In this document: in pieces, positions 7,684 through 15,266 of the stretch | How the letters are laid out: each line of letters begins with the position of its first letter | Position numbering within the stretch: position 1 is the first letter of the stretch | Assembly (NCBI GenBank): GCA_964617355.1 | Contig: CAZTXP010000010.1 | Location: forward strand, 1 to 63,995 | Direction: 5' to 3' | DNA from: CAZTDU01 sp964617355 | GTDB taxonomy: Bacteria; Pseudomonadota; Gammaproteobacteria; Burkholderiales; SG8-39 | Length of the DNA stretch: 63,995 bases | Program-made: the position numbers and the translations under genes | Notes under the pieces: generated by a model | Database searches by the model: none | The model's input: only the letters and a program-made list of their open reading frames with translations | Told to the model about the DNA's origin: nothing

Positions 7684-10600
7684 GTAGAGCACCGGAATGA
7701 CGATCAGCGTCAGCACGGTCGACACCAGGATCCCGGACACCAGCGAGATCGCGAGGCCGTTGAAGATCGGGTCGTCGAGGATGAAGGTCGCGCCGAGCAT
7801 CGCCGCGAGGCCCGTGAGAGCGATCGGTTTGGCGCGCGCGACGGCAGAGCCGATCACCGCGTCGGCGAGCGGCACGCCCTCCGCGAGCTTCAGGTTGACG
7901 AAGTCGACGTGCTGGATCGATTTGCGCAGGATGATGCCGGCGAGCGCGATCTTGCCGATCATCGACGTGGCGGTGAAGTTCGCGCCCAGCAGCGCGTGCC
8001 CCGGCATCACGCCGATGAGGGTGAGCGGGATCGGCGCCATGATGACCAGCGGCACGAGGTACGAGCGGAACTGCGCCACCACCAGAAGGTAGATCAGCAC
8101 GAGGCCCACCGCGTACGCGAGGCCCATGTCGCGGAAGGTCTCATAGGTGATCTGCCACTCGCCGTCCCAGTTGATGGCGTAGCCGCGATACGGGTCGGAG
8201 GGCTGGCGGATGAAATACTCGCCCAGCGTGCCGCCATCGGCGAGCGCCATGCCGGCGATCCGGCTGCGGCTCGCGAACATGCCGTAGAGCGGGCTGTCGA
8301 CGCGCCCGGCCTGGTCGGCCACCACGTAGACCACCGGCAGCAGGTCCTTGTGGTAGATCGGGCGGTCGCGCTCGTTGCGCACCACCGACACCACCTCGGA
8401 GAGGGGAACCAGCGCGCCGTTCGCGCCGCGCGCCGAGAGCTTCAGCAGCTCGTCCATCGAGCCGGCCTTCTCGGGCGCGAGCGCGAGGCGCACCGGCACC
8501 TCGAATTTCGACTGGCCGTCGAACACCGGCGTCGCATCGGCGCCGGAGAGCCCGATGCGCATGGTCTCGGCGACGCTGCGCCGCGTGACGCCGGCGAGCG
8601 CGGCCTTGGCCTGGTCGACCTTCAGCACCGCGCGCGGCGCCGGGTCCTCGACCGAGTCGTCGACCGCGACCACGCCCTCGGTCTTCGCGAGTTCCTCGCG
8701 CACGCGCTTCGCGGTGCGGATGCGGCCCGCCTCGTCGGGGCCGTAGACCTCGGCGACGATCGGCGCGAGCACCGGCGGCCCGGGCGGCACCTCGACCACC
8801 TTCACGCGCGCGTTCCAGCGCGCGCCGACCTTCTCGAGCGCGGGGCGCACGGCGGCGGCGATGTCATGGCTCTTGCGCTGGCGCTGCGCCTTGTCGACGA
8901 GGTTGACTTGCAGGTCGCCCGTCTCGGAGGCCTGGCGCAGGTAGTACTGGCGTACCAGGCCGTTGAAGTTGATCGGCGCCGCCATGCCGGCGTAGGCCTG
9001 GTAGTCGGTGACTTCGGGCACCTTCGCGACCTCGGTGCCGAGCTCGTGGAGCGCCGCCGCGGTGATCTCGACCGGCGTGCCCGCCGGCATGTCGACCATC
9101 ACCTGGAACTCGGACTTGTTGTCGAACGGCAGCATCTTCAGCACCACCAGCTTCACGCCGGCGAGCGACACCGAGGCGAGGATCGCGACCAGCACGCCGA
9201 AGAGCAGGCGACGCCGCCGCCGCGGCGAGTCGAGCAGCGGCTGCAGCACGCGCGTGAAGAAGCGGTCCACCCTGCCGCCGGCCGCGTCGTGGCCGCCGTG
9301 CGCGGCCGCGGGCAGCAGCTTCAGCGCCAGCCAAGGGGTCACCGTGAATGCGATGGCGAGCGAGAGCAGCATGCCGAGGCTGGCGTTGATCGGGATCGGG
9401 CCCATGTAGGGGCCCATCAGCCCGCTGACGAAGGCCATCGGCAGCAGTGCCGCGATGACGGTGAACGTAGCGAGGATGGTCGGCCCGCCGACCTCGTCGA
9501 CCGCCGCGGGGATGACCTCGAGCAAGGGCTTGCGGTCGAGCGCCATGCGGCGGTGGATGTTCTCCACCACCACGATGGCGTCGTCGACGAGGATGCCGAT
9601 CGAGAAGATCAGCGCGAAGAGCGACACGCGGTTCAGCGTGAAGCCCCAGGCCCACGACGCGAACAGCGTCGCCGCGAGGGTCAGCAGCACCGCGAGGCCG
9701 ACGATCAGCGACTCGCGCCGCCCGAGCGCGAAGAACACCAGCGCCACCACGGAGAGGGTGGCGAAGAAGAGCTTCTTGATCAGCTGCTGCGCCTTGTCGT
9801 TCGCGGTGGCGCCGTAGTTGCGCACGATCGCGGCCTTCACGTCCGCCGGGATCACCGTGCCGCGCAGCTCGCCGATGCGCGCCTCGATCGCGCGCGCCAC
9901 GTCCACCGCGTTCTCGCCGGGCTTCTTGGTGACCTGCAGCGTCACCGCCGGGAATTCGCCCTTTGCGCTGCCGGTCCACGCGTAGCGCGACGGCGGTAGC
10001 GGGCCGTCGCGCACCTCGGCGACGTCGCGCAGGTAGACCGGGCGGCCCTCGGAGACGCCGACCACCAGGTTGCGCACCTCGTCGGCCGAGGCGAGGTGGT
10101 TGCCGGTCTCGACCACCACCTCGCGGTTGTCGCGCAGCGTGCGCCCGCTGGGCAGCGAGACGTTCGCCAATTGCAGCGCGGCGGCGAGGTCGAGCGCGGC
10201 CAAGCCGTGCGCGTTCAGGCGATCCGCGTCGATCAGCACTTGCACCGCGCGCCCCGGGCCGCCGAGCGTCTGCACCTCGCGCGTGCCGGGCACGCGCTTC
10301 AGTTCGATCTCGGCGGCGTGCGCGATGCGTTCCAGCTCGTAGGCGCCGCGCGAGGGGTCTTCGGTCGACAGCGTGATCGCCACCACCGGCACGTCGTCGA
10401 TGCCCTTGGGCTTGATGATCGGTTCGCCGACCCCCAGCGTGGGCGATACCCAGTCGCGGTTGGCGTTGATCGTGTCGTAGAGGCGCACCAGCGCCTCGGT
10501 GCGCTTCTGCCCGACCTTGAACTGCACCGTGAGCACGGCGAGGCCCGGGCGTGATACCGAGTAGACATGCTCGATGCCGGTGATCTGCGCCAGCACCTGC

Positions 10601-10812
10601 TCCGCGGGCGTGGCGACGAGCTTCTCGACGTCCGCGGCCGAGGCCCCGGGGAACGGAATCAGCACGTTCGCCATCGTGACGTCGATCTGCGGCTCTTCCT
10701 CGCGCGGCGTGACCGCGACCGCGAACAGGCCCGCAAGCAGCGCCACCAGCGCCACCAGCGGCGTGAGCTGCGAGTCCTGGAAGAACCTCGCGATGCGGCC
10801 GGAGACGCCCAT
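7663..10812 (-). CDS. RND-family multidrug/solute efflux permease (AcrB/HAE type)
   Basis: Proton-driven inner-membrane pump of a tripartite efflux system, 1049 residues, full length for the family. The N-terminal helix (LTPLVALVALLAGLFAVAV) is followed by TPREEEPQIDV, typical of HAE pumps. Helix 4 contains the proton-relay motif GILVDDAIVVVEN. Two large periplasmic loops and a second set of six helices follow, ending TVLTLIVIPVLYYVARKR. It starts three bases after its adaptor gene in the same operon. No outer-membrane factor gene is present in the window. Substrate class cannot be told from sequence. Confidence 0.94.
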   Translation of the reverse strand: MGVSGRIARFFQDSQLTPLVALVALLAGLFAVAVTPREEEPQIDVTMANVLIPFPGASAADVEKLVATPAEQVLAQITGIEHVYSVSRPGLAVLTVQFKVGQKRTEALVRLYDTINANRDWVSPTLGVGEPIIKPKGIDDVPVVAITLSTEDPSRGAYELERIAHAAEIELKRVPGTREVQTLGGPGRAVQVLIDADRLNAHGLAALDLAAALQLANVSLPSGRTLRDNREVVVETGNHLASADEVRNLVVGVSEGRPVYLRDVAEVRDGPLPPSRYAWTGSAKGEFPAVTLQVTKKPGENAVDVARAIEARIGELRGTVIPADVKAAIVRNYGATANDKAQQLIKKLFFATLSVVALVFFALGRRESLIVGLAVLLTLAATLFASWAWGFTLNRVSLFALIFSIGILVDDAIVVVENIHRRMALDRKPLLEVIPAAVDEVGGPTILATFTVIAALLPMAFVSGLMGPYMGPIPINASLGMLLSLAIAFTVTPWLALKLLPAAAHGGHDAAGGRVDRFFTRVLQPLLDSPRRRRRLLFGVLVAILASVSLAGVKLVVLKMLPFDNKSEFQVMVDMPAGTPVEITAAALHELGTEVAKVPEVTDYQAYAGMAAPINFNGLVRQYYLRQASETGDLQVNLVDKAQRQRKSHDIAAAVRPALEKVGARWNARVKVVEVPPGPPVLAPIVAEVYGPDEAGRIRTAKRVREELAKTEGVVAVDDSVEDPAPRAVLKVDQAKAALAGVTRRSVAETMRIGLSGADATPVFDGQSKFEVPVRLALAPEKAGSMDELLKLSARGANGALVPLSEVVSVVRNERDRPIYHKDLLPVVYVVADQAGRVDSPLYGMFASRSRIAGMALADGGTLGEYFIRQPSDPYRGYAINWDGEWQITYETFRDMGLAYAVGLVLIYLLVVAQFRSYLVPLVIMAPIPLTLIGVMPGHALLGANFTATSMIGKIALAGIILRKSIQHVDFVNLKLAEGVPLADAVIGSAVARAKPIALTGLAAMLGATFILDDPIFNGLAISLVSGILVSTVLTLIVIPVLYYVARKR

Positions 10813-10815
10813 CGC

Positions 10816-11862
10816 TCAGCCCGCCGGCGCGGAAAGGCCGGCCTTGACCGGCTCGGTGGCGACGCGTTCGCCGACCTTCAGGCCCGAGAGGATCTCCACC
10901 GAGCGCTCGTCGCCGGCGTCGCCGAGGCGCACCTGCCGCAGCAGCGGCCGTCCGTCCGCGCCGACCACGTAGACCGCGGTGAGCTCGCTGCGCCTTACGA
11001 TCGCCGAGCGCGGTGCCAGGAGGCGGGGTGACTTCCCGACGATGAAGTGCGCGCGCGCGAACACGCCCGGGTACACGCCCGTGACGTCCTCCGGCAGGTC
11101 CAGGCGCACGCGCGTGGTGTGCGTGCGCGGGTCGGCCGAAGGGATCACGGTGAGCGACTTCGCCTCCACCCAGCGCCCGAGGGAGGGGATCTCGACGCGC
11201 GCGCGACCGCTCGCCTGCACGGCCGCGACCTGCGCCTGCGGCACGTTCGCCGAGACGCGCAGCGTCGCCGGGTCGAAGCCGGTCATCAGCGGCTTGCCGG
11301 GCACGGCCATCTCGCCGAGCTCGACCAGGCGCGCCGACACCACGCCGCTGTAGGGCGCCACGATGGTGGCGAAGCTGCGCTCGGTGGCGACCTGCCCGGC
11401 GCCGGCGAGCAGCGACGCGACGCGCTCCTGCGCGGCCTTGTAGGAGGCCTCGGACTGGTCGACCGCGGCCTGGCTGACGAACTTCTGCGCCAGCAGCTGC
11501 TTCTGGCGCTCGTTCTGCGCGCGCGCGTTGGCCAGCGCGGCCTGCGCCTCGCGCACCTGCGCCTCGCTCGCCGCTACCGCCTGCGACGCGGCGCGCTCGT
11601 CGATGCGCACGATCACCTCGCCCTTCTTCACGCGGTCGCCGACATCGAAGCGGATGTCGACGATGCGCCCGGCGATCTGCGCCGAGACGGTGGACTGGCG
11701 CACCGCCTCGATCACGGCCTCGGAGGACACCGAAAGCTCGACCTCGCGCAGTTCCACCGGGGCGGTCGCCAGCGACGGCGTCGCCACGGACGCGGCGGGC
11801 GGCTTCGATTCGCCGCAGGCGGCGAGCGCCGCGGCGAGCGCGAGGACGAGGAGGCGCTTCAC
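10816..11862 (-). CDS. RND efflux periplasmic adaptor lipoprotein
   Basis: Membrane-fusion subunit of the RND pump, 348 residues. The signal sequence ends in a lipobox (LAAALAAC, Cys about residue 17), so it is probably lipid-anchored in the inner membrane. Lipoyl halves appear as QIAGRIVDIRFDVGDRVKKG and IVAPYSGVVSARLVELGEMA, separated by a helical hairpin of roughly 60 residues, then beta-barrel and membrane-proximal domains. The GTG start overlaps the thioredoxin stop as GTGA (11859-11862). It forms an operon with the pump and with thioredoxin 2. Confidence 0.92.
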   Translation of the reverse strand: MKRLLVLALAAALAACGESKPPAASVATPSLATAPVELREVELSVSSEAVIEAVRQSTVSAQIAGRIVDIRFDVGDRVKKGEVIVRIDERAASQAVAASEAQVREAQAALANARAQNERQKQLLAQKFVSQAAVDQSEASYKAAQERVASLLAGAGQVATERSFATIVAPYSGVVSARLVELGEMAVPGKPLMTGFDPATLRVSANVPQAQVAAVQASGRARVEIPSLGRWVEAKSLTVIPSADPRTHTTRVRLDLPEDVTGVYPGVFARAHFIVGKSPRLLAPRSAIVRRSELTAVYVVGADGRPLLRQVRLGDAGDERSVEILSGLKVGERVATEPVKAGLSAPAG

Positions 11863-12284
11863 GCCGCCCACCGCGCGAGCTCGCCCGCGTCCAGCGCGCC
11901 GGAGGCCCGCTTCACCTCCGCGCCGTCGCGGTACAGCACGAGGGTCGGGATCGCGCGGATGCCCATGCGCATCGCGAGGCGCGGCGCGGCCTCGGTGTTC
12001 ACCTTGACCAGCTGCACCCGCCCCTTCAGCGCCGCGGCGGCGCGCTCGAAGTGCGGCGCCATCGAGCGGCACGGGCCGCACCACGGCGCCCAGAAGTCGG
12101 CCAGCACCGGCAGCTCGCTGCGCGCGACGTAGTCGTCGAAGCCGGCTTCGTCGAGTTCGGCGGGGGCGCCGGCGACCAGCGCCGTGCCGCACTTGCCGCA
12201 CTTCGGGTCCTCGCCGATGCGCTCGCTCGGCACGCGGTTGGCCGCGAGGCAGGACGGGCAGGGGACCTGCGTGATTCCGCTCAC
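11859..12284 (-). CDS. trxC: Thioredoxin 2 (zinc-binding TrxC)
   Basis: Cytoplasmic disulfide reductase of 141 residues. An N-terminal zinc module has CPSC (Cys9, Cys12) and CGKC (Cys29, Cys32). A thioredoxin fold follows with the WCGPC active site (Cys69, Cys72) and the cis-proline loop RAIPTLVLY. The zinc module plus WCGPC identifies TrxC rather than TrxA. The GTG start overlaps the upstream DUF2892 stop as GTGA (12281-12284), and its own stop overlaps the adaptor start. Placement between DUF2892 and an efflux system suggests a thiol-stress or sulfur-species role, which is inference. Confidence 0.93.
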   Translation of the reverse strand: MSGITQVPCPSCLAANRVPSERIGEDPKCGKCGTALVAGAPAELDEAGFDDYVARSELPVLADFWAPWCGPCRSMAPHFERAAAALKGRVQLVKVNTEAAPRLAMRMGIRAIPTLVLYRDGAEVKRASGALDAGELARWAA

Positions 12285-12499
12285 GACGCGGCTCCCGCGG
12301 AGCGCACGCCGAGGCGCTTCAGGATCATCTCGAGCGGGCAGAAGCAGGTGAAGCCGCTCTGCAGCAGGTTGGCGCCGACGAAGGCGGTGAACCAGAGGAA
12401 GTTGGCGTTGACGAAGAGCGGGCTTTCCTTCACGCCGAGGGCGAGAGAGGCGAGCACGAAGCTGCCGGCGAAGATGCGAATGAGGCGTTCGGTGTTCAT
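12281..12499 (-). CDS. DUF2892 small membrane protein
   Basis: A 72-residue protein with two hydrophobic helices (FAGSFVLASLALGV and NFLWFTAFVGANLLQSGF) and the ending FTCFCPLEMILKRLG. DUF2892 is the membrane part of YgaP-type sulfurtransferases, and stand-alone copies are common near sulfur and thiol genes. I chose the ATG at 12499 because AAAGGACACCGCC precedes it; an ATG 36 bases upstream would add residues unlike the family. It is the first gene of the minus-strand run reaching the ABC exporter, 30 bp downstream of an FNR-like palindrome. Confidence 0.85.
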   Translation of the reverse strand: MNTERLIRIFAGSFVLASLALGVKESPLFVNANFLWFTAFVGANLLQSGFTCFCPLEMILKRLGVRSAGAAS

Positions 12500-12528
12500 G
12501 GCGGTGTCCTTTGCGTGGGCCAGGGGAT

Positions 12529-12542
12529 CTGACATGCGTCAA
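12529..12542. promoter_or_regulatory. FNR/DNR-like palindrome between divergent DUF2892 genes
   Basis: CTGACATGCGTCAA (12529-12542) contains TGAC-N4-GTCA, one mismatch from the Crp/Fnr-family consensus TTGAY-N4-RTCAA. A weaker imperfect site, TGACCTTGGTTA, lies at 12571-12582. Both are in the spacer between the minus-strand DUF2892-trxC-efflux run and the plus-strand DUF2892 gene, and a Crp/Fnr regulator with an FNR-type recognition helix is encoded 340 bp away. Binding by that regulator is inferred. Confidence 0.6.
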
Positions 12543-12645
12543 AGATGGGGTCTCGGGCGAGAAAATTCCGTGACCTTGGTTACAGACCGGCCGGAGGGCG
12601 GTCGCGGACACTTCGTCCACCATAACCCAGAAGAGGGAGTTCGCG

Positions 12646-12852
12646 ATGAAAGCCAACGTCGGTGGAATCGACCGGGTCCTGCGCATCCTTGCCGGCCTCG
12701 GCATCCTGTCGCTCGTGTTCGTGCTGGAAGGCCCGGCGCGCTGGTGGGGCCTGGTCGGCATCGTGCCGCTCCTCACCGGGACGTTCTCGTTCTGCCCGGT
12801 GTACCCGATCCTCGGCATCAACACCTGCCCGATGGAGAAGAAGGCCGCCTGA
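12646..12852 (+). CDS. DUF2892 small membrane protein (second copy)
   Basis: A 68-residue protein of the same DUF2892 family as the divergent gene at 12281. It starts MKANVGGIDRVLRILAGLGI, the common family N-terminus, has two hydrophobic segments (LAGLGILSLVFVL and WWGLVGIVPLLTGTF) and ends with CPVYPILGINTCPMEKK. The family usually carries this Cys-containing tail. AGAGGGAG lies just before the ATG. It is followed after 39 bases by the Crp/Fnr regulator in the same direction, probably one transcript. Function is unknown beyond association with sulfurtransfer membrane proteins. Confidence 0.88.
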   Translation: MKANVGGIDRVLRILAGLGILSLVFVLEGPARWWGLVGIVPLLTGTFSFCPVYPILGINTCPMEKKAA

Positions 12853-12891
12853 CGCGGGTACACTTCGGGCGGCGCCGGAGTGCGCCGCCCG

Positions 12892-13575
12892 ATGAAGGAA
12901 ACCACCCCCGATCCCGCCGCGCTGAAGGCGCGGCTGCTGAAGCACTTCCCCGTGTTCGCGGACGTTGCGCCCGCGCGCTTCGATGCGCTCGTCGCGGGCG
13001 CCATGCTGATCGATGCGCCCGCCGGCACCGTCCTGTTCGACGCCAAGCAGCCCTGCCGCGGCTTCCCGCTGCTGCTCGAGGGCACGGTGCGCGTGTCGAA
13101 GTCGGCGGCGAACGGGCGCGAGATCCTGCTGTATCGCGTCGATCCGGGGCAGGGCTGCGTGCTCTCGGGCGGGTGCCTGCTGGGGCATTCCGACTACTCC
13201 GCGCGCGGCATCGCCGAGACCGACGTCACGCTGGCGGCGATCCCGCCGGAGCCCTTCCATGCCCTGATGGTCGAGTGCGAGCCGTTTCGCCGCTGGGTGT
13301 TCGGCATGTACGGCGAGCGCCTCGCCGAAGTCATGGAACTGGTCGAGGAGGTCGCGTTCCGGAAACTGGATGAGCGCCTCGCGCAGCTGCTGGTGCATCG
13401 CGGGCCGGTGATCGCGGGCACGCACCAGGCGCTCGCGGACGAGTTGGGCAGCGTGCGCGAGATCGTCAGCCGGCTGCTGCGCTCGTTCGAGCAGCGCGGC
13501 TGGGTGCGGACCGAGCGCGAGCGCGTCACGGTGCTCGACCCGAAGGCGCTCGCAGGGCTCGCGCGCGGCGCTTGA
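12892..13575 (+). CDS. Crp/Fnr-family transcriptional regulator
   Basis: A 227-residue regulator with an N-terminal cyclic-nucleotide-type beta barrel (residues about 20-130) and a C-terminal winged helix-turn-helix (about 175-215). The recognition helix reads SVREIVSRLLRSFE; Glu190, Ser193 and Arg194 occupy the E-x-x-S-R positions by which FNR reads TTGA-type half-sites, matching the palindrome upstream. The FNR N-terminal cysteine cluster is absent. Instead Cys89 and Cys94 sit in GCVLSGGCLLGH inside the sensor domain, which could be a thiol or sulfur-species sensor (inference). ATG 12892 is preferred; a GTG at 12880 is also possible. Confidence 0.86.
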   Translation: MKETTPDPAALKARLLKHFPVFADVAPARFDALVAGAMLIDAPAGTVLFDAKQPCRGFPLLLEGTVRVSKSAANGREILLYRVDPGQGCVLSGGCLLGHSDYSARGIAETDVTLAAIPPEPFHALMVECEPFRRWVFGMYGERLAEVMELVEEVAFRKLDERLAQLLVHRGPVIAGTHQALADELGSVREIVSRLLRSFEQRGWVRTERERVTVLDPKALAGLARGA

Positions 13576-13619
13576 CCAGGCCGGTTCGCCTCCGCATGAT
13601 CCGCAGCGGAGGAGGGATC

Positions 13620-14594
13620 ATGACTCGCATCGCCTTGTTCTTCTTGTCGTCCGTGTTCGCGTACACCGCGCACGCCCAGGACGCCTATCCGTCCAAGCCC
13701 GTCAACATGGTGGTCGCGTTCCCGCCCGGCGGCGTCGCCGACATCGTCGGCCGGCCGCTCGCGGTGGCGATGGAAAAGTCGCTCAAGCAGCCGGTGCTGG
13801 TGATCAACCGGCCGGGCGCGGGCGGCGCCACCGGCACCGCGTCGGTGGCCAAGGCGGCGCCCGACGGCTACACGATCCTGATGGCGCTGTCGTCGATCTC
13901 GATCTTCCCGGTCTCGGACCGCATCAACGGCAAGACGCCGGCCTACGAGATGGCCGACTTCACGCCCATCGCGCTCGTCACCGCCGACCCGACGGTGCTC
14001 GTGGTGCGAGCCGACAGTCCGCACAAGTCGCTCGCGGACTTCGTCGCCGCGGCCAAGGCGAACCCGGGCAAGATCAACTACTCGTCCTCTGGCGTCTACG
14101 GCACGCTGCACGTGTCGATGGAGATCTTCGCCAACGCCGCGGGCGTGAAGCTCTTCCACGTGCCCTACCAGGGCGGCGGGCCGGCGGTCACGGCGCTGCT
14201 CGGCGGGCAGGTCGAGGCCCTCGCTTCGGGACCGGCGGCCGCGATCGGCCAGATCAAGGGCGGCAAGATGCGCGCGCTCGCCAGCTGGAGCACGCAGCGC
14301 CTGGCGCTGCTGCCCGAGATCCCGACGTTCAAGGAGCTGGGCTACGACGCCGAGTTCTACATCTGGTCGGGCGTATTCGTGCCGGCCGCCACGCCCGCCC
14401 CGATCGTGCAGCGGCTGCGCGATGCGGTGCGCGAGGCGGCCAACAGCGCCGACTTCAAGGCAGCGATGGAGAAGGTATCCACGCCAGTGAGCTACCTGGA
14501 TGCGCCCGAGTTCCGCAAGTACTGGGAGACCGACGCGGCGCGACTCAAGGTGGCGCTGGAGAAGATCGGCAAGGTCGACGAGGCGAAGAAGTAG
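13620..14594 (+). CDS. Bug/TctC-family periplasmic solute receptor
   Basis: Periplasmic binding protein of 324 residues with a cleavable Sec signal (MTRIALFFLSSVFAYTAHAQ). The mature start AYPSKPVNMVVAFPPGGVADIVGR carries the family motif FPPGG. Later landmarks are GAGGATGTASVAKAAPDGYT and HVPYQGGGPAVTALLGGQVE. These receptors bind carboxylates for tripartite tricarboxylate transporters or act as orphan sensors. No TctA or TctB membrane gene is nearby, so it is an orphan receptor, as is usual in Betaproteobacteria where the family is greatly expanded. A strong GGAGGAGGG ribosome site precedes the ATG. Ligand unknown. Confidence 0.9.
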   Translation: MTRIALFFLSSVFAYTAHAQDAYPSKPVNMVVAFPPGGVADIVGRPLAVAMEKSLKQPVLVINRPGAGGATGTASVAKAAPDGYTILMALSSISIFPVSDRINGKTPAYEMADFTPIALVTADPTVLVVRADSPHKSLADFVAAAKANPGKINYSSSGVYGTLHVSMEIFANAAGVKLFHVPYQGGGPAVTALLGGQVEALASGPAAAIGQIKGGKMRALASWSTQRLALLPEIPTFKELGYDAEFYIWSGVFVPAATPAPIVQRLRDAVREAANSADFKAAMEKVSTPVSYLDAPEFRKYWETDAARLKVALEKIGKVDEAKK

Positions 14595-14613
14595 CGCCTC
14601 GCGACGAGCCGAG

Positions 14614-15234
14614 TCAGCGCGGCGGCCCCTGCCGCGCGCGCTTCACGAGCTCGACCAGCGCCTCGTAGGGCTGCGCGCCGACCACGCCGCGCATGTTGGC
14701 GACGAAGGTGGGCACGCCGGTGACGCCGTATTCGTGCGACTTCTCCCAGTCGGCGTCGACGACGGCCTTGAACGTGCGCTGCTCCAGCACCTCGCGCGCG
14801 CCCGCTTCCGGCAGGCCGCAGGCCTTGGCGATCGCGACGAGCGTGTCGACGTCGCCGATGTTCTTGCCGTCGACGAAGTACGCCCGGAAGAGCGCGTCGT
14901 GGATCGCGTCGCCGCCGGGCTGCGTGTCGGCCCACGCGCCGAGCTCCTGCGCGAGGCGGCTGTTGTAGGTCATCGAGCGGTTGCCGTAGGGCAGGCCCTC
15001 GGCCGCCATGCGGTCGCGCATCTGCGCCTGCATCTTCGGGATGTCGTAGCCGCGGCCGCGGAAGAGGTCTTCCAGGCTGCGTCCTTCCATGGGCGTGTCG
15101 GGGTGCAGCGGGAAATGCACCCACTTCACGGTCACGCCGTGTTCCTTCCGGAGCCGCTCAATACGCACGGTACTGAGATAACACCAGGGTCAGACGTAGT
15201 CGGAGAAGATCTCGAGGACGAGGGGATCGGACAT
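14614..15234 (-). CDS. DsbA/FrnE-family oxidoreductase with in-frame UGA: probable selenoprotein (Sec-Pro-Trp-Cys)
   Basis: The frame opened by the ATG at 15234 reads MSDPLVLEIFSDYV, then TGA (15192-15190), then PWCYLSTVRIERLRKEHG, and continues to the stop at 14614 (206 residues counting the UGA). FrnE-like DsbA proteins have CPWC or CPYC exactly here, so the UGA replaces the first catalytic Cys and Cys18 is the second. The thioredoxin-fold cis-Pro loop GVTGVPTFV is intact, and the sequence after the UGA shows no decay. A hairpin fitting bacterial SECIS rules follows the UGA. Codons in that stretch (TGT TAT CTC AGT ACC GTG CGT ATT) are AT-rich compared with the rest, as expected under RNA-structure constraint. 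Annotation tools would start at GTG 15168. A plain nonsense mutation is the alternative. It follows the M20 peptidase gene by 32 bp. Confidence 0.8.
15157..15192 (-). promoter_or_regulatory. Candidate bacterial SECIS element with its UGA codon
   Basis: On the minus strand, UGA (15192-15190) is followed by 12 nt and then by CUCAGUAC (15177-15170), loop CGUGC (15169-15165) and GUAUUGAG (15164-15157). All eight pairs form, one being G-U. The loop begins 20 nt after the UGA and has G at its second position. Bacterial SECIS elements known from other selenoprotein genes lie 16 to 37 nt from UGA to loop and have a G among the first two loop bases. The selenocysteine machinery (selA, selB, selC, selD) is not in this window. 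Confidence 0.75.
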
Positions 15235-15266
15235 GTCGCGATTGTCGCGCAGTTCGGCGGCCGCGC

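Noticed and set aside
12880..12891. GTG 12880 as the start of the Crp/Fnr regulator
   Set aside because: It would add only four residues, and GGAG spacing favours ATG 12892. The difference cannot be settled from sequence.
14614..15168. Taking the DsbA-like gene as a 184-residue protein starting at GTG 15168
   Set aside because: This start has no ribosome site, lies inside the candidate SECIS loop and removes the redox motif that defines the family, while the frame is intact up to ATG 15234 apart from the single UGA.
15190..15192. A nonsense mutation making the DsbA-like gene a pseudogene
   Set aside because: Possible but less likely: the stop falls precisely on the catalytic Cys codon, the rest of the gene shows no decay, and a hairpin with correct SECIS geometry follows. 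Kept as the main alternative.
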